A DNA stretch of 64,000 nucleotides, taken from assembly GCA_023053545.1 (NCBI GenBank), contig JAKZAN010000006.1, forward strand, positions 3,291,001-3,355,000, read 5' to 3'. Made by a program: the position numbers and the translations under genes. This document shows, piece after piece, positions 46,101-60,000 of the stretch (position 1 is the stretch's first letter; every line of letters starts with the position of its first letter). The stretch is from Lepidurus packardi (lineage: Eukaryota; Arthropoda; Branchiopoda; Notostraca; Triopsidae). The notes under the pieces are model-generated. The model saw only the letters and a program-made list of their open reading frames with translations. It did no database searches and was not told the DNA's origin.

Positions 46101-47811
46101 TTCTCGCTATCATTGGGGAGCGGGGACAAAGAATTAGCCTCCTAATTTTTTATAAGCTTTGTTTCAAAACTTGCTGCAACACAAGCTTCATGTTTTAGAT
46201 TCCTTCGTTAATCTTCTCATTAATATGGACGTCGGGTAATGAATTAACAAGGTTGAAGTGTTGAAGTAACTCGTTTGAGTGTTTATAATACAGCTTGCTG
46301 GGTATCTAAGGACGGAAGAAGACGAGGGCGATAAACGTTTCTGCATGAGCTTCATAAAGAAAATGGCGGAAGTTCCATCGCAACTGGATTTCTGGACTAT
46401 TTTCTTTACACCCACAGCATGTAATTAGTCACGCGTTAAGACAAGTTGTCATGACAACGCTTTTGCTCCTTGATTTGCATATACAAACCGTGGCACAAAG
46501 GAGCAAATGACTCAATTAACCTTTAGTCCTATAGTTTGGGTGTCATTAAGGCGCGTGCACAGGGTGCTTGCTGTAACACCGTGTGGTCTTCTGCTCCAAC
46601 ATTCTGGCTAGGGATCCTCATTACTTCCGGCGAGCTTTAAGGGGTCGTTCGTTTTTCAAGATTTGCGATACTTGGGAAAAAGGATCGATATATTTCCGTT
46701 AAACCATTGTTCAGGGAATACGTCTTAAAGAAAAGATATATGAGCCCAAAGGTTGTGATATAACAGTATTTTTTGCTGCTAGTACATTGTAGTCTTATCT
46801 GATTCTTTTTTTAGGGAGACTGTGCTTAGTTTTTTTTCCTTAGTCGTAGAGAATCCCTTGTTGGCAGAGTAAACGTTGTAAAATAGGTTTCCTTGATACA
46901 CAATTATGCCAGTACATGGGGGGGTTGAGGGACAAGCATCTGGATTTGCTTAGGAATTGTTTTGTTTTTTAGTGTGACTAAGTGCGAGCCAACTAGTTGT
47001 TTAGAATATTTTACTGAATCGCAGTCCTCAAACTGCCAACGATAAAGAATAATTCAAGCTTAAGCAAATTCGTACTTGGTGGGGTAAAAGTGCAGAGGAG
47101 TTTTAGCGGAAGTATCAGTTTACGATTTTATCCCGGCTTGTTTCGCCGCTAACGCTCTCCATCTTTGGTGTAATTCTCCCGGAGTAGCAATGTAATCGCT
47201 TGATGCAACGAGGTTACTTCAGCGAGAGGGGTGTGCATTGACTGGCTATATAATGCACTGTATAGTACAGTTTGGCTCGATATTTTTGTGGTCGAGTCGC
47301 CCCCCTTCGCCGGCAAAATCGCTTTTTTCACGATCAGTTTTATGCACTCGCTATACATAAGAGGTGGAAGCACAGAACCTCACATGTGTCTTGTTGTAGT
47401 AATCCAGTAGGGGCAATTCTATGCTCCTCAATCAATCCTATCCAAGCTCCAGTACCAATAGGCAGTAATGTCCAGTTCTGGTTCTTATTATACCTCCCCT
47501 CCCACCCAACATTCCTAAAATCTAGTCTTAACAACTGCAATTGCTCTATCGCTGTACAATTGACAATAAATTGGTCCTATATAATAAGAAATCGAATTGC
47601 CCCTTTGGCAGCAGGTTGGGGTTCAGTCCACGAAGAATTTTTGTCTCCAAGGACTAATAATCCCAGGACTGGTTGCGTTGTTACCCGGTTTGCTCTTGTA
47701 GCTCTATAATACGGTACGAAGCCAGGAAGCGTCAAATTAGGAAACAATAGATCTCTTAGCCGTATCTTTTTATTTGCAGAAGGGGGCAGTAAGATAAACT
47801 GTTGAATAATA

Positions 47812-47838
47812 CTGTCTCTGTCTCTCTCTCTCGCTCTC
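47812..47838. repeat. CT-rich microsatellite
   Basis: Imperfect (TC)n tract with a single CG interruption. Confidence 0.75.
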
Positions 47839-49398
47839 TATCAATGAAAGGGGTGGCGCAGAGTACGTGCGAGAGAGTTTCGCGTGGATATCTACAATAG
47901 TTTGACTCAGTCCTTCTTAGGACATAAATCTTCTGGGGGCAGTTCAGATGTGAGGGTTGAACAGCATTTCACATGCTCAGCGTTACGTAGTTTTTCCTTG
48001 GCAAAAGTTTCGGAAGACGTGACAAGCGAAGTAATACTAAAGCGGTTATGGCTTTGGCTTGATCTCCTGCTTGGAGAACATTTTTCCCGTTTAATTTCGG
48101 GATGGTTGCGTTACAGGAGAGAACGCTGACAACGCTTGACGCGCTGCTTCGGTGACATGGTTTTCATTACGTCTTGTGATAGGTTTTACGATAATATTTC
48201 GTGTTTTTTTTGGCCCGAGGCCCGAAAAATGGAAATGGTTTTCCAGAACTTGTGCATATTGTACACGTTCGAATGCATAATTTGACAAGTCTTCTGGTAT
48301 ACTGAAACTTCTGGCCCTTTTCTCTCGTGACGCGAAACGTTGAGGCAGAGGATTACGTCTTTGTGAGTCACAAAACCTCATTCGATAGAATCAAAGTTGG
48401 GAGTTGTTAAGATTAACAGTAAGAGGTGCGTAGTTTTCGGAATTTGAAGTATGGAAAATAGGGCTGTAAAACGGCTTATGTAAGATTGAGCCAATTTAAT
48501 TATCCTTTGGTATAGTTTATCCCTTTGTTCCGTGTGTTTCTACTAGTTTTTTTCTTTTCCGAGGTTTGGTGATGTTTATTTTGCGTTATATCCTAGAATG
48601 TGTGTGTTTCGAAGTTAATTAAGACGGGAAGGCGTTGTTGTCTTTTATACAGAATTGAGTAGGAGCATCAAACCTCCAAATCTCTTTTATCCGCTTTGGA
48701 TGCTTTCTTTCTTTATTTTTTCTCCTAGTGTCATCCGATGTGTCTAAGGATATCCCTTAAATTAAGTTGAGAGCCCCCCTTATTCCTACTAAAGAGCAAA
48801 TTTGGAGCGCTCACACCTTCTGACGCTTCCCTGCTAAAGAGAATTCTGATGAAAAACGTCTAAAACGGGAGCATATAGGACAGCAAAGTGCATACAAAGT
48901 TCCCAAGGTTAGTTTTAAGGTATAAGAAGGTGCGATAAAAACCAAGTACTTTTCATAAAAAGGTCTTAATTTTCCTTTTTCTCATATATATAGTTCAGAA
49001 AGAACGCTTGCAAACCTCTTTCGTACCTGAAGGTTACAATATATTTTATTTTTGTGTATAACTTGCAGGAGGCTTTTTCTGTTACATTTTTTTTTTCTTT
49101 TAACGTCATCTTGGACGGGTAAGCTGGTGCAGGGCATTTTTTTTGCTACTTTTTATTCGTTTCTATGTATACAAGACTCTCCGTTACTTTATAGACTGCC
49201 TGCTGATGTCAGTTGCAGGGGGAATTGCTTGATTTTTTCCTCGAAAGACGATTTATTGCTTGCCGCTAGTATATACTGCACTTGTTTGGGACTCGGTGTA
49301 TACGTATATAAGCCATGTATTTCGCTATTTACAATCTTTTGTGCACACAAGAGAATCAATTTAGCGAGCTAGTATAATTGACGACCGGCCTGGAACCT

Positions 49399-49417
49399 CC
49401 CCCCCCCCCCCCCCCCC
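49399..49417. repeat. Poly-C tract (19 C)
   Basis: Homopolymer run about 180 bp beyond the last predicted exon of the Beat-like gene. It is the same length as the run in INO80 intron 20. Confidence 0.9.
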
Positions 49418-49592
49418 TTTGGCTATTGCTCAGTTGTTGATAGGAAAGCAGTGAAGAAACTCAAAAGAGATAATTAGAATGCCTTATGTACAAGATAGCC
49501 GAAAGAGTTCGTTAATGACTGGGGTTATATAAGTGAATAGCACAGCACAGTACAGGAAAAAAACAGGAAAGTATATAAGAGACTACATCTAT

Positions 49593-51075
49593 CTAGAGCA
49601 GTGACAAACGTGGACTATTTCCAGTGCACTGCAAGGTATTGCAACTACTGCTACGGGTGATTATTGCCATGGCGATAAGACAAAGTCCGGAAAGAGAAAT
49701 GACTGGAAATAGTAACACATACGGGGATTAGTTTATTACCTTCGATCTTTCGCCTTTCATGCTAAATTGTGTACCTGGTATTGCTGTTTGTGAGGAATGG
49801 TTGGGTGCTGAAGTGAGCTTACCATTATTCGAGCTCCGAGGCAAAGGTTGGGATTTGGTTGGCATGGTGATGCTTAATAAAGCAGCGGATTGTTCGCTAT
49901 AGCGGTTGTATACATAACGCTGAGATATGGTACAGCGTAAGGTCAAGCTGCCGTGGATGAAATGTTGAGGCTGGACCTGAAATTGTATGCCTGATACGGT
50001 CGTGTATAAGCTTTTGCTGTCCATTGAGGGTGGGTAGTCTTGAATCCAGAAATTATCAACCTAATTCATAAAAAAAGTAAGTTTTTACAAGAATACGGAA
50101 ATCTAATACTGGTGCTATGTTATTTTCTTTTTTGCCGTGAACGAAAAAAATTGAAATTTGTCCTCTCAGCTAAATATGGATTTTTTCCGTAATTGTGTTC
50201 ATCCCTTAACTGATGACGCGTTTGTTTTTTTTACGAGGCAATGTAAGGTGAGTGTCAATTAGCTCGGTAAGGCGACATGTACTGTACTTTTCATTTTCCA
50301 TTTCTTTTTTGCAGCAAAGATTGATGTCGTGAACGATCTTAGAAATTTTCAGCTGTCTGCAGTGTCTCCTAAACGAGGTGCCGTTCCAAAAAACCAGTCA
50401 CGTCGTTTTTGAGCAAACCTCCAGCCTAATAAAACCAATCTCAAGTCCTTACCGTTTGGTTGTTCAAGTTCCAGGTCATGTTTACAAATGGTAAGGAACG
50501 GAAAGTGGTGCAATTGGACGTTAGCACTTCGCCAATATTATAACTCCTGCGAACGCCAGTAATCAGAGGCCCTGCTTCCGGAGGTTCTGTATGAAAAGAG
50601 AATCAGAAACGAAATCAATGATTCGTCATTTCAGCGGATCTGCAACTCAACTGATGACAGTAATGTTTCCGTGGCCAGAAATCGTCGTGAAGCTGGGGAA
50701 CTCGGTAGAAATTTCGCAGCGATAAGTACCTGACGTTTCCAGTGTGGCGGATTTGAAGGTCACTCGACGATTGTCCGAGTCGTTTTGCTGGATACGTTAA
50801 ATAAATTCTTAGAATCCGGTCTAAAATGTTGAAGATAAAATGTTTCTTTTTCTTTTTAGTTACTTCTATATCAATTCCGGGTAATTTAAATATCGTGAGA
50901 GGCTGCTCGTCAGCAGCAATGTATCGATAAAACTCGTCGACGTCCCGGTACCACTTGACAGCGTAGAGTGAGTCGCCTTCAAGGTCGTATTTGCATTCCA
51001 GTGTTACCTTTTGGCCTTCTAAGACCGTCGAAGGTACTCGAACGGATGTCAAACGAAGAGCCCAGCAATCTTCAC
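49593..51075 (-). CDS. Beaten path (Beat)-like immunoglobulin-domain protein, 5' end missing
   Basis: Beat proteins are secreted or membrane-tethered Ig proteins that bind Side receptors and guide motor axons in insects. Exons, 5' to 3': 50864-51075 (enters in phase 1), 50652-50787, 50453-50586, 49823-50060, 49593-49702; about 275 residues. The first Ig domain has LRLTSVRVPSTVLEGQ, LECKYDLEGDSLYAVKWY, EFYRYIAADEQP and TYRCEIS. PLITGVRRSYNIGEVLTSNC begins the second, more degenerate unit, closed by LYTTVSGIQFQVQPQHF and LRC. The last exon supplies a hydrophobic stretch, VISLSGLCLIAMAII, suitable for a GPI signal or membrane anchor. Reading through exon 4 instead gives a stop at 49728-49730 and no anchor. 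A signal peptide must come from an upstream exon not found in 51.1-64 kb. The match to the Beat family is strong; which Beat is not clear. Confidence 0.85.
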
Positions 51076-54000
51076 CTAAATGAACCAAACGTGCCCATTA
51101 GATTTGATCAACTAAATTTACGAAAGTGTTGCGACGCCCCACCCGAGCTCGTCGTTCCTCCCCCCCCCCCCTATGTATTCCCCCACCCGGTGCTCTCTAT
51201 GCTTTCTTAGAAACTTTGACATTCTTGGCGGTGACCCAATGTATCAGCTTGCTGCTGCTGCGTTGTTGTTCCCTCCAAAACCAAACCATCTTCAACACAA
51301 ATTCCATTCATAACTGTCACTGCCAGCCGGGTCATGAATAGAGACAAAAGTTTTGAGTTTTCGGTCTCACAATGGAGCAAAGGCTATATCCCAGCGGCTC
51401 CCAAGCTTTTTATGCAGTATTTTTGCTGTGAAACGTCGAGGTGTGAAAATCGAGTGAAAAAAAAGGAGCGATAAAGCCTCTGCCAAATGGGGACATTCTA
51501 AGACTAGGGCAAACATTTCTTATACTGACCAACGCGTCGAGTTTTTCCTTTATTTTTACATGCCAAAAAAATTCTGGATACGACATTGAAAGAGCGCCAA
51601 AGCAAGCTATATCAATGAAATATTGAGCCCTTTACGCCCCTATTTCGGGCTATATACGACTACGTTTTTATGGTAATATCTATTTGACGCCCCATCACAA
51701 AAGAAAGAAAAAAGAGTAGTGCTACACACCAGAGATTTCTTGTTGAGAAATAACAATAAGTTGAGGAGAAGGACTCCCTGACTAGACAACTAGACTGATT
51801 TACTTGAATTCCATTCTTTCTTGTGTCTCCCAACGCTTGTGACTATTAATGGCGAATGGATGCTGCGATGAGATAAAGTAAAGAAAACTCGTGAAACAAA
51901 AGCCTTTGCCATGCAGCTCAGCTTTAGAAAACAAAGACCCCAGTTTTCCAAGGATTTTTTTTTTTTTTGCATGTCCTCATTCTTGTCTTCCTTGCCATGC
52001 AAACGCGGAACCGGCGCTTTTACTATACACATGGCCATACAAAAGGGGAAGAGCTTATAACGTGATGTGCAGTTCGGATGCCGGTACCATTTTTCGCTTC
52101 CAAAGCAGTACATCGAAGAAACAGTTCTCGCGCGTTTTTGCTACTGCGTTTTTGTCCTTATTCTAGTACAAAAGTGTTGCATCCAGCACTCCAAGGTCTT
52201 AGGAGAAAAAGCTCAATTCTTTCCAAGCACGGCACCCGATTCCGTCCCAAACCACGCCTATTGCCGTGGAATATTGCTAGTGCTTAGGTCTCCCGGAAAA
52301 CAAAATATCCAAGTTTCCGCACATCCCTTTTTTTTATTGGGACAGAGTCGCGTTTGCATGATGATGGTTACTATTCAAGAAATAGGGGAGGGGAAATAAA
52401 AAAGGCGAAGAAAATAGTATTTCGTCTGTGCCTATGTGGAAAGCCTTTAACATTTTTTTTCTTTTTTTTTACTAGGTTGAGTTACATGTACCGGCAACAT
52501 AAAGCGGATACGCGCCAAGGAGTAGGTATGAGAGAAAATTTGGGCTTTTTTGTGATGGGTCGTTTGAACACAGTATTAACCAGTTACGTAGCTTATAGCT
52601 TGAAAGTTGTTCGTTTTACTTACAAAAAATTTATATAATCGAGCCCTTTACGATGGCAGGGTTTTTTCGCATTTTTTTTTTATTTAAGCGAAGGTGAGGG
52701 TGTGAATTTTCCTTTCAACAAATTGCTTTTATTGGAACATTGAAGAGGCTTTTGGCTTCAGCATGTGGTCATTTCCGCGGGAAGATCATTCCGGAAGTTG
52801 TGGTGGTTGGACGCTAAACTCTCCCTGCTAGAACCTTCATTGTTCCCTCTTTTCCTCCCACAAGAATAAAACTTGGTAGATCACGATTCCATCCTCAGTA
52901 TTATCCTATCAGTCTAAATCGGCCAGGCTCCTGTGCTTTTCAGGTTTTTGCTTCGTTAGCCCGATTTCAGCGAAGATTCTGGAATTGTTGACAAGGAAGC
53001 ACGCAAACCTTTCAATGGCCAACTCCTGAGCTTGCTTAAATATCCTCACGTTTTTCGCCGGCCGATCTCTTAATATTGTCTTGAGCCATTTAGAAAATTA
53101 CACTTACAAAGGGGTTTAAAGCTGTCGCATTCTACCCCCATACAACCAGCTTTACCCCTAACGTCGTGGAGGTAGATGTATTATATCTCCTCTTGAAGAA
53201 GATCCGTTTGTCAATCCCCTCCCTTGTCACTTAGAGGGAAGTAGTGATATGCATACCCTAAACGCTTGGAAGCAACTTGAAAAGGCATTTAAATGAAGTT
53301 TGGTAACTCAAAAGAGGAATGCCCAATTTCTTGATTAAACAGGATGACGGGCAACTTTTCCGTGGACATTTTCCGTGTGACAGTTAATAAAATAGCTGCG
53401 GGGGTTTGAAAAATCGTCGGTGGTGGTTGCCCAAGGGGTTGAGCGACGGTTGGGAAGGCGTGAAAGGAATGCAGTTTGAATGCAAATGCAAGCTAGTGCA
53501 GGGTGTCGTGGGATGGTGAAGGCCGGGAAAACCGAGGCTGGCTTTGGATTTACTCATAACGATTCGAACAGTGGAAAAAAATACTGGCAGGCAATATTGT
53601 CCTAGCTCGTGCTTTCCTATTCTTCGCTTTCCAATCTCCGACAAAAAGCGGATTCGAACGAATCTAAAGAAATGTAAGGCCAGTGAAAATTGAAGGGAAA
53701 GTTTGAAAGTTTAAGAAACCAAAGAAAAGCGAAGGAATACAGTAATACTGAAACTATGCATGGCAAGGGCTCTGCAGCGATTTTCTTATTTAACTTTTTT
53801 CCCCGGAGAGAAAGAAAGTAGGCAGAACCAAGAGCCAAACTCGCTTTAAGAATGCTTTTAATATCGCAAAGTGCTTGCTGAGCCTTCAGCAAACCAAACT
53901 ATAGAGGGAACAACAAAAAAATGATGACATGACGTCTCTTCAGTTCTTGAGTATTCTATGAGCCACTTAAAGTGTAACTATATTTCTCCAATCTCGGTTT

Positions 54001-57000
54001 GGCCATAAATACTTGATTAGCGAAGGGTTTTAGAGTATTCTATGAACGTAAATAGTTATTATGGAACAGTATGGTAAGCGTTTTTTGTTCGCTGCTTCTG
54101 GACTTGTGTCACCTCACCAGCGAATGTCAGAGAAGTATTTTATGCGTATTTTCTTTTGCCTTGTCACTTGAAATACACGCTCCGATAGAGAAAGGTCAAC
54201 CTGGCAAGGCCGCTTCTGGTGGGTTGTCGCGAACCTATATAAGACTGCAGAAATATTTTTTGTTTGTTTATAGCTGGAGAGCCGAGTCACTTTTTTTCAC
54301 TCTTTAATTTGGCAGTAACCGAAGTTTATCCTACCCCGTGGTACATACGTGACCTATTTGGAGACTTCCATGGTCGGTGAAGACGAAATGGAACTGGGGC
54401 TTAACTTTGCGCGACCGAAGCCTAACATGCATATCTTACTATTAATGATTTTTGCTTGCTCCAGTCGTCGTTGACGTCCGGAAACAAAAGTAATTCACCA
54501 GTTGAGTATGGGTTTAAACTCGATTTACGCATTCGGCTTGATGGTGTTCTATCTAGCGACACTGGGGAAGTTTTCTGCGTCAAGAAAAAACGAGTTTAAA
54601 AGAAAAGAAAATCCCCGATTTTGAGATTAGAGCTAAAGTGTTATGTCTAAAGCGACATTGGTTGTCGTAGAAGTCGCTTTGTGTATAGGATGACGAGAAA
54701 ATAGGAACCCTGTCTAAACACTCCAAAGAAGTCTTTAATATTGGAAGAGCGAGGGGAACGGAAAAAGTAGCGCATCAAAGTAACACCGGACAATAGCTAG
54801 CGCGACAAGAATTCCTTGGGAATTGTAGCGCAGTTGTAGCTACGGAAGACCGGTCACCGTCTTGTTGTGTCCAAATATACAGGCGGATGGACGAAAGTGA
54901 TGGATACAACACGTCTGTCCTCACCAGGACTACTTTTGGAGCTATTGTTGAGATACACACGCGACAGTCTTCACCGAGATGCAAGGAGAACCACAATCAA
55001 AGCCTCCCGACCCTTTGGCTTTCGTTTTACCTAGGGACGGCACGTCACGTCATTTTCCTAAACCAAGCCTTCAAGATTAATGCGACCCTTGTGGTTTAGG
55101 GTATCTTTTGTCTATAAATGCAGCCTGTATGCTAAAATTCGAATGAAGAAGGGGAAGTGAGCCTTTGTGGAGTCTTGGTGCGCAAGTAGTCATTGCGCAC
55201 GTGGGCATAACATTCATGAAGTAATGTCGGGATGGGAAAGCAAAAGAAGGGGAAATTTTGTCCCCCTTTTCACTATGCTGACATGTCATCGGTCTTGTAA
55301 TGCATTCGGACACATTGAGGCGATGTTGTGCTTGTATGTATGTGCGTCCCTCAATTCTCCCCCACCTACTTTTGTCAGGGAGAGAGAAGAGACACCCTCC
55401 ATACCCCTCCCACTGTCTTATGATGTGCAATGCATATAGGTTACGGCTACTACACACCATCCCTTGTTACATTTCCTGGTGGTTCTGGAGGTTAAAAGCT
55501 TTCTGACTAACATAAACCTTCCAACCTCGCCAGCACCATCAACTCCGTTTAGATCTTTTGTGGGGGTACAAGCTCCTGCCTCTGCAGCTTTTAGGTTTGG
55601 CTTCCACGGAGGTTCTATTGCCGCGTACGATCTATCTCGGCAAGCTCTCGGCTTGCTTCAAGATGAAAGAAAATGTAAAAGGTTTTTATAGGAACGACAC
55701 ATATAAAACGTTTTAACCTCTTCATACTCCTGTCCCTCGTCTTAAATAAATAATAAAAAAAAAAAACTTGGACCATAATGCTCCGCCCCAAGTTCCCGCG
55801 CGCGTCTTTGGGGGAATTCGAGGACCATCTTTGCATGCGCGTTTTACCCTCAGGCTGTGATGATGGGGCTAAACTACCTCCTCGTGAAATGCTCTCCCTA
55901 GACCAGCACTCTTTTACGTTCTTTTAACGTTTCGAAAAAGGGGGCTGTTAGTGCTAAAGAGTTGAGGAGTTGAAGCGCCGACTCTTCACTTTCACCATCA
56001 GCTTCAGCCTCTGCTATAATTCTACTATACATATATTTAAAAATATATTTCTACATATAAACATATGTAAAAATATATATACATACATATAAAGCCATGT
56101 GTGCTAAAAAAGGCAAGCCATGAAAACCGACCAGCAGGGTTTTACGGATAGACATACGCATAACAATGGTCCTTTAGGGCAGCAATTTGGGCGGGCTCTT
56201 GCGATAGAGTCGGAGAAAAGAGTGCACCTGCAGCTTTGCAGCGTATACTATAGCACTCTAGAATCCGACACCGTCAACTTTGTTTAAGGACTTTGAAAGC
56301 GTTCAGACGCTTGCTTTTGTCTAATTTTCGTTGGATGATAAAAGTTCTGTGCGGGGAAATCTGGCTCTTTAGCTCCTTGATTTATCCCCACTGATGTATT
56401 AATGTTGTCATAAACCAGCAGGAAAGAGTCAGAGACGGCGCTGTTTTATGCCATGTGCAATTCGAATCTGTTTCGGGATTTTTGAGATGCTATAGATGTA
56501 TAGTTTGGGGGCACATCTTTGTGCCTCCTTTTCGGTTTTGAGTCGTAAACTTGGAGGCAAATTTCGATGGGATAACAAAACTGTAAAGATTTTTGCTTCA
56601 AGGATTACTTAATACTTCAATTCAATATTTATTGATTTTCTCTCGCTCCACTGCGCTCAGTTGCAGGGGCAATTTAAAAGCTCGAAAATTGATTACCACA
56701 TCGGGTCATATAAAGCGTCGGTCAATAAAAAGACTAGAAGAATAACCGTAATGTAAGTAACGTTCAAATCGTCGTAATCGGTCCTTCGGGATTCATTCGT
56801 CTAGTGCGATGACATGCCATAGAAGTTCACCGGACCCAGACGTTTATGACGTTTTTTCGCGGTGAAATGCTTTTCACCGTTTCACCATAAAAAAGGAATT
56901 ATTGCCTCTTCGCACGTAAGATGTCTGCCATTTTGATATTTTTTTTCTTCCAAGATTAGACCGTAATTGAAGGCACCGTTGTTTTAATCGAGGACGAGCA

Positions 57001-60000
57001 TTCTACAAAATCTTCACGTGTCTCTGATAAAATGTTCTTTTCTTTCCGTATGGCGGGCCAAACAAAGCCAAGCGACACTTACATGTATATATAAAAAGGC
57101 CGAAGCTATGGTTTGCTGCACCACCGTCTTCAGAGAAAAAGTTTCAGGGAAGAAGTTTTCTATGTTCACGAAGCTTCAGCAATAAGACTTCGATGTCTTT
57201 ATGCCAAAAAAAGGCACAGGAAGGGATGAATTACGTATGAAATTGGCCCGCCTTAGCAGACGAAGGAGTATTCTTGTAAATATGGCGAAAATGCTCCGAG
57301 GCAAAGGAGTATTTAACAAAAAATTCGACAAAAAGATCGAAAGCAAGTGAAATTGTAAGGACAAGATTCGAGTAGCCGATATCTCTTCTGCATGGTGATG
57401 TCTCCGCAGCAGCTGTACAGGGAGAGCCTATGTCGGGGGAAAACTCTTCTTATCAGCATAGCAGGACATAGCTGGCAGTGCTGCCACGTTTTCGCGCTAA
57501 CCAAATTAAGCCAAGACATGTGGAGGAATCCCCAAACGCGTTTACCAACGTTATCTCGCACTTGACATGCTGCTGCATCTCTTGTCTTTCAATATCCCCT
57601 TGCCTTTACTTGTTTTAAGATGACTGTGTAGTTCTGCATTGAATCAGACTGATCCCCGGCACGGCGTTTGGCACTAAATATGCCAATTGTCCTTGTCACC
57701 ACCAGCCACATTTAATCTACATAATCTACCGTGCATTTACCAGGACAGTGTGTGGAACACTTATAAAAAAAAGTGTAGCCAGAGCTTTGGTAGGAAAGTT
57801 TTTCTTTTTTAAAACACGAAAAAAAGTCGGTGATGATTACCTGCCATGCAAATCAAGCTCCAGAGCAAATAGAACCAGGACCTTCGGCACTGTAAGATTT
57901 TTCTTGCTGCCATTTTTTTCTTGTGGAAAGATGCTTTATAGGCAGTTTTTCGTATAACCTTGGTGCCCGCCTGCCCCAAAATTGCAATCCCAGTCTGCAA
58001 AGGAAGAAAAAGGCAACAAAGAAAATTTCCTCTGTGAGAGCCTTAACTGCAGTGTTTTTTTAGAACACGCCCTGCGAATTTAAATGAAGTGTCACTTTCT
58101 TTTCTTCTTTTCACAGCGGAGGCACCAGGTAACAATACGAAACGCAAGAGTGGGACAACTTTTAATAATGAATTTTGGGGTGGGGGAAAAGGCAAACCGC
58201 ACAGTTCGTGTTAGTTCAACGGACTGTATAAAAATAAAAGAGCCAGGGGACACCACACAAACAGCACGACACACATGAAAAGAATTGTTCGTGGAATATG
58301 ATGAGCAAAGGCGTCACGATGTCTCAGTTCTAGATTAGGTCCACTGCCGCTTTAACGAATGTCCCTGCTTTAAAGACTCCAATGAGCAGTAATCAAGAGT
58401 AATCAACGAGTGCACACATCGAGACTAAGCTACCATAAGCAATTCGTGAACCCACTCTCCCATGGTGCTGGCACGAAGTTATTGCTGTTCAGAAATGATG
58501 AAAGTGGACCAAACAATCTGTCAACCGGTCGATTCTTAATCCTGTTTTCCGCGCTCTATTTTTTACTTTTTCATTTTTGTACGGTTGACTTTTGGAAAAA
58601 AATCTACGAGAAGCGAGAAATTGTACGGAAAATGAGTAAAAATTTCGTTCGGAAATAATAGTCCAAGTAATAGTCTAAGGTCACGCAAAGGATGAATGGT
58701 ATTCCCGCAACAAGGAGACCGCCACACACTCGAATCAAGAGTTTAAGTATCCCAAGCCAAAGACCTTAGGCGACTGAAGGAGTGGGAAGATGGGCAAAGG
58801 CATGGTACCTTGGTAAGACAGATATATTTTGCTGCACGGGGCAGCAAAGAGAAGAACCATTTCCGCGGAGCGCAGTCGGAGGGACGCCCCTTAGGGCACT
58901 CCCCGTTCCCCCTAAACTTGCCCCCACTCCACACTAGACCTTGCCCCATGGCTCAGGGGTCTGTGTGGATGGCTCCCCGAGGGTATAATGCTGTAGTACG
59001 GCCCATTTTCATCGCTCGGCTTGCAGACTTACACACTGTCAGGTCACCGACAACACTGACCTCTCTGCCTACAGAGTTGCTTTTCTCCTGTTTTCTATGA
59101 TAGTGTTTTCCCCTCTCCAATGTGGAAATTAAATGCTTGCCTAAAGATTTCTGCTTTTTTTTCAAGTTTCGCTAGAGCGACTTGAAGTTCAGATGATTGG
59201 GAGGAAGCCAGAAGTTTTGGAGCCATTCACGACTTTCATCTAGCTAGAAGCTGTACATGAATGAGTAAGAAAAGTTGTCTTAGTCTAGGAAGATTTAAAG
59301 ACGTTCGTTCTTCCGTGAGTTTTCGCATTGGGCTCCATGTAGTGGTACAACAACAGTCTTCCGGCTCAAGAAAGTTGAAGGCGCGACTTGCTGCCGCCAT
59401 TGTCTGCATGCGTAGGAAAATAAAGAGACAATAGGTTCGGAAAATACGGCATCCATATTTTGTCTAATTGGTGAAGCTGGTGACGTGTGTCTCATTTTTT
59501 TATGATGTTGGCACTACGAAATTTCTCAAATTATGATTTCCATGCCAGCCTTGTGGAACCCCTTCGTCGAACCTGCAGCAGTGTACTACGCAGCTATAAA
59601 GGCAACAGCGGCATCTCTCTTTCTCTCTTCTCGCTTCCGTGACTTTGACTGCAGCGAAGTTTGGAGATGCTCGACATGCTTCCCTAAGCACAGAATCTTG
59701 GCTTTGGAGAAAACCAAAAGGGGAACAACAGCACTAATACACAGACAGGAGAAGCCAAAGGCCTACAAACCATAATGCACAACGAACCCAACGATATCAA
59801 ATCAAACACAGGAGAAGAAGGACCCGCATAGGGGTGCACGTCTTGGATGGGAAAGCAGCTATTTAACCAACTAAGGTTGACGCCATAAAGTATCCAGTAA
59901 CTTTTTTTTTAGTGCCTTTTTCCACTTATCAAATATTTGCCTGTCATATATATGCTCAAAAGATGTTAGTAAAAAATAAGCTGGAGATCTCTGTGTCGCA

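Larger units (their letters stand above)
36511..49592. other. 13-kb gene-free stretch
   Basis: No exon or RNA gene was recognised. The longest frame is 156 codons (40908-41378, minus), with no domain, no exon-like neighbours and no similarity I know. Simple repeats: TA repeat 37496-37549, G15 at 43110-43124, GA-rich tract near 42447-42462, CT-rich tract near 47812-47838, C19 at 49399-49417. Regulatory DNA for the flanking genes could lie here, but nothing stands out. Confidence 0.55.

Noticed and set aside
54775..54996. Minus-strand frame containing HLGEDC, like the residues just before the Beat Ig exon
   Set aside because: The six-residue likeness falls partly in intron sequence of the Beat gene and is not followed by any Ig similarity.
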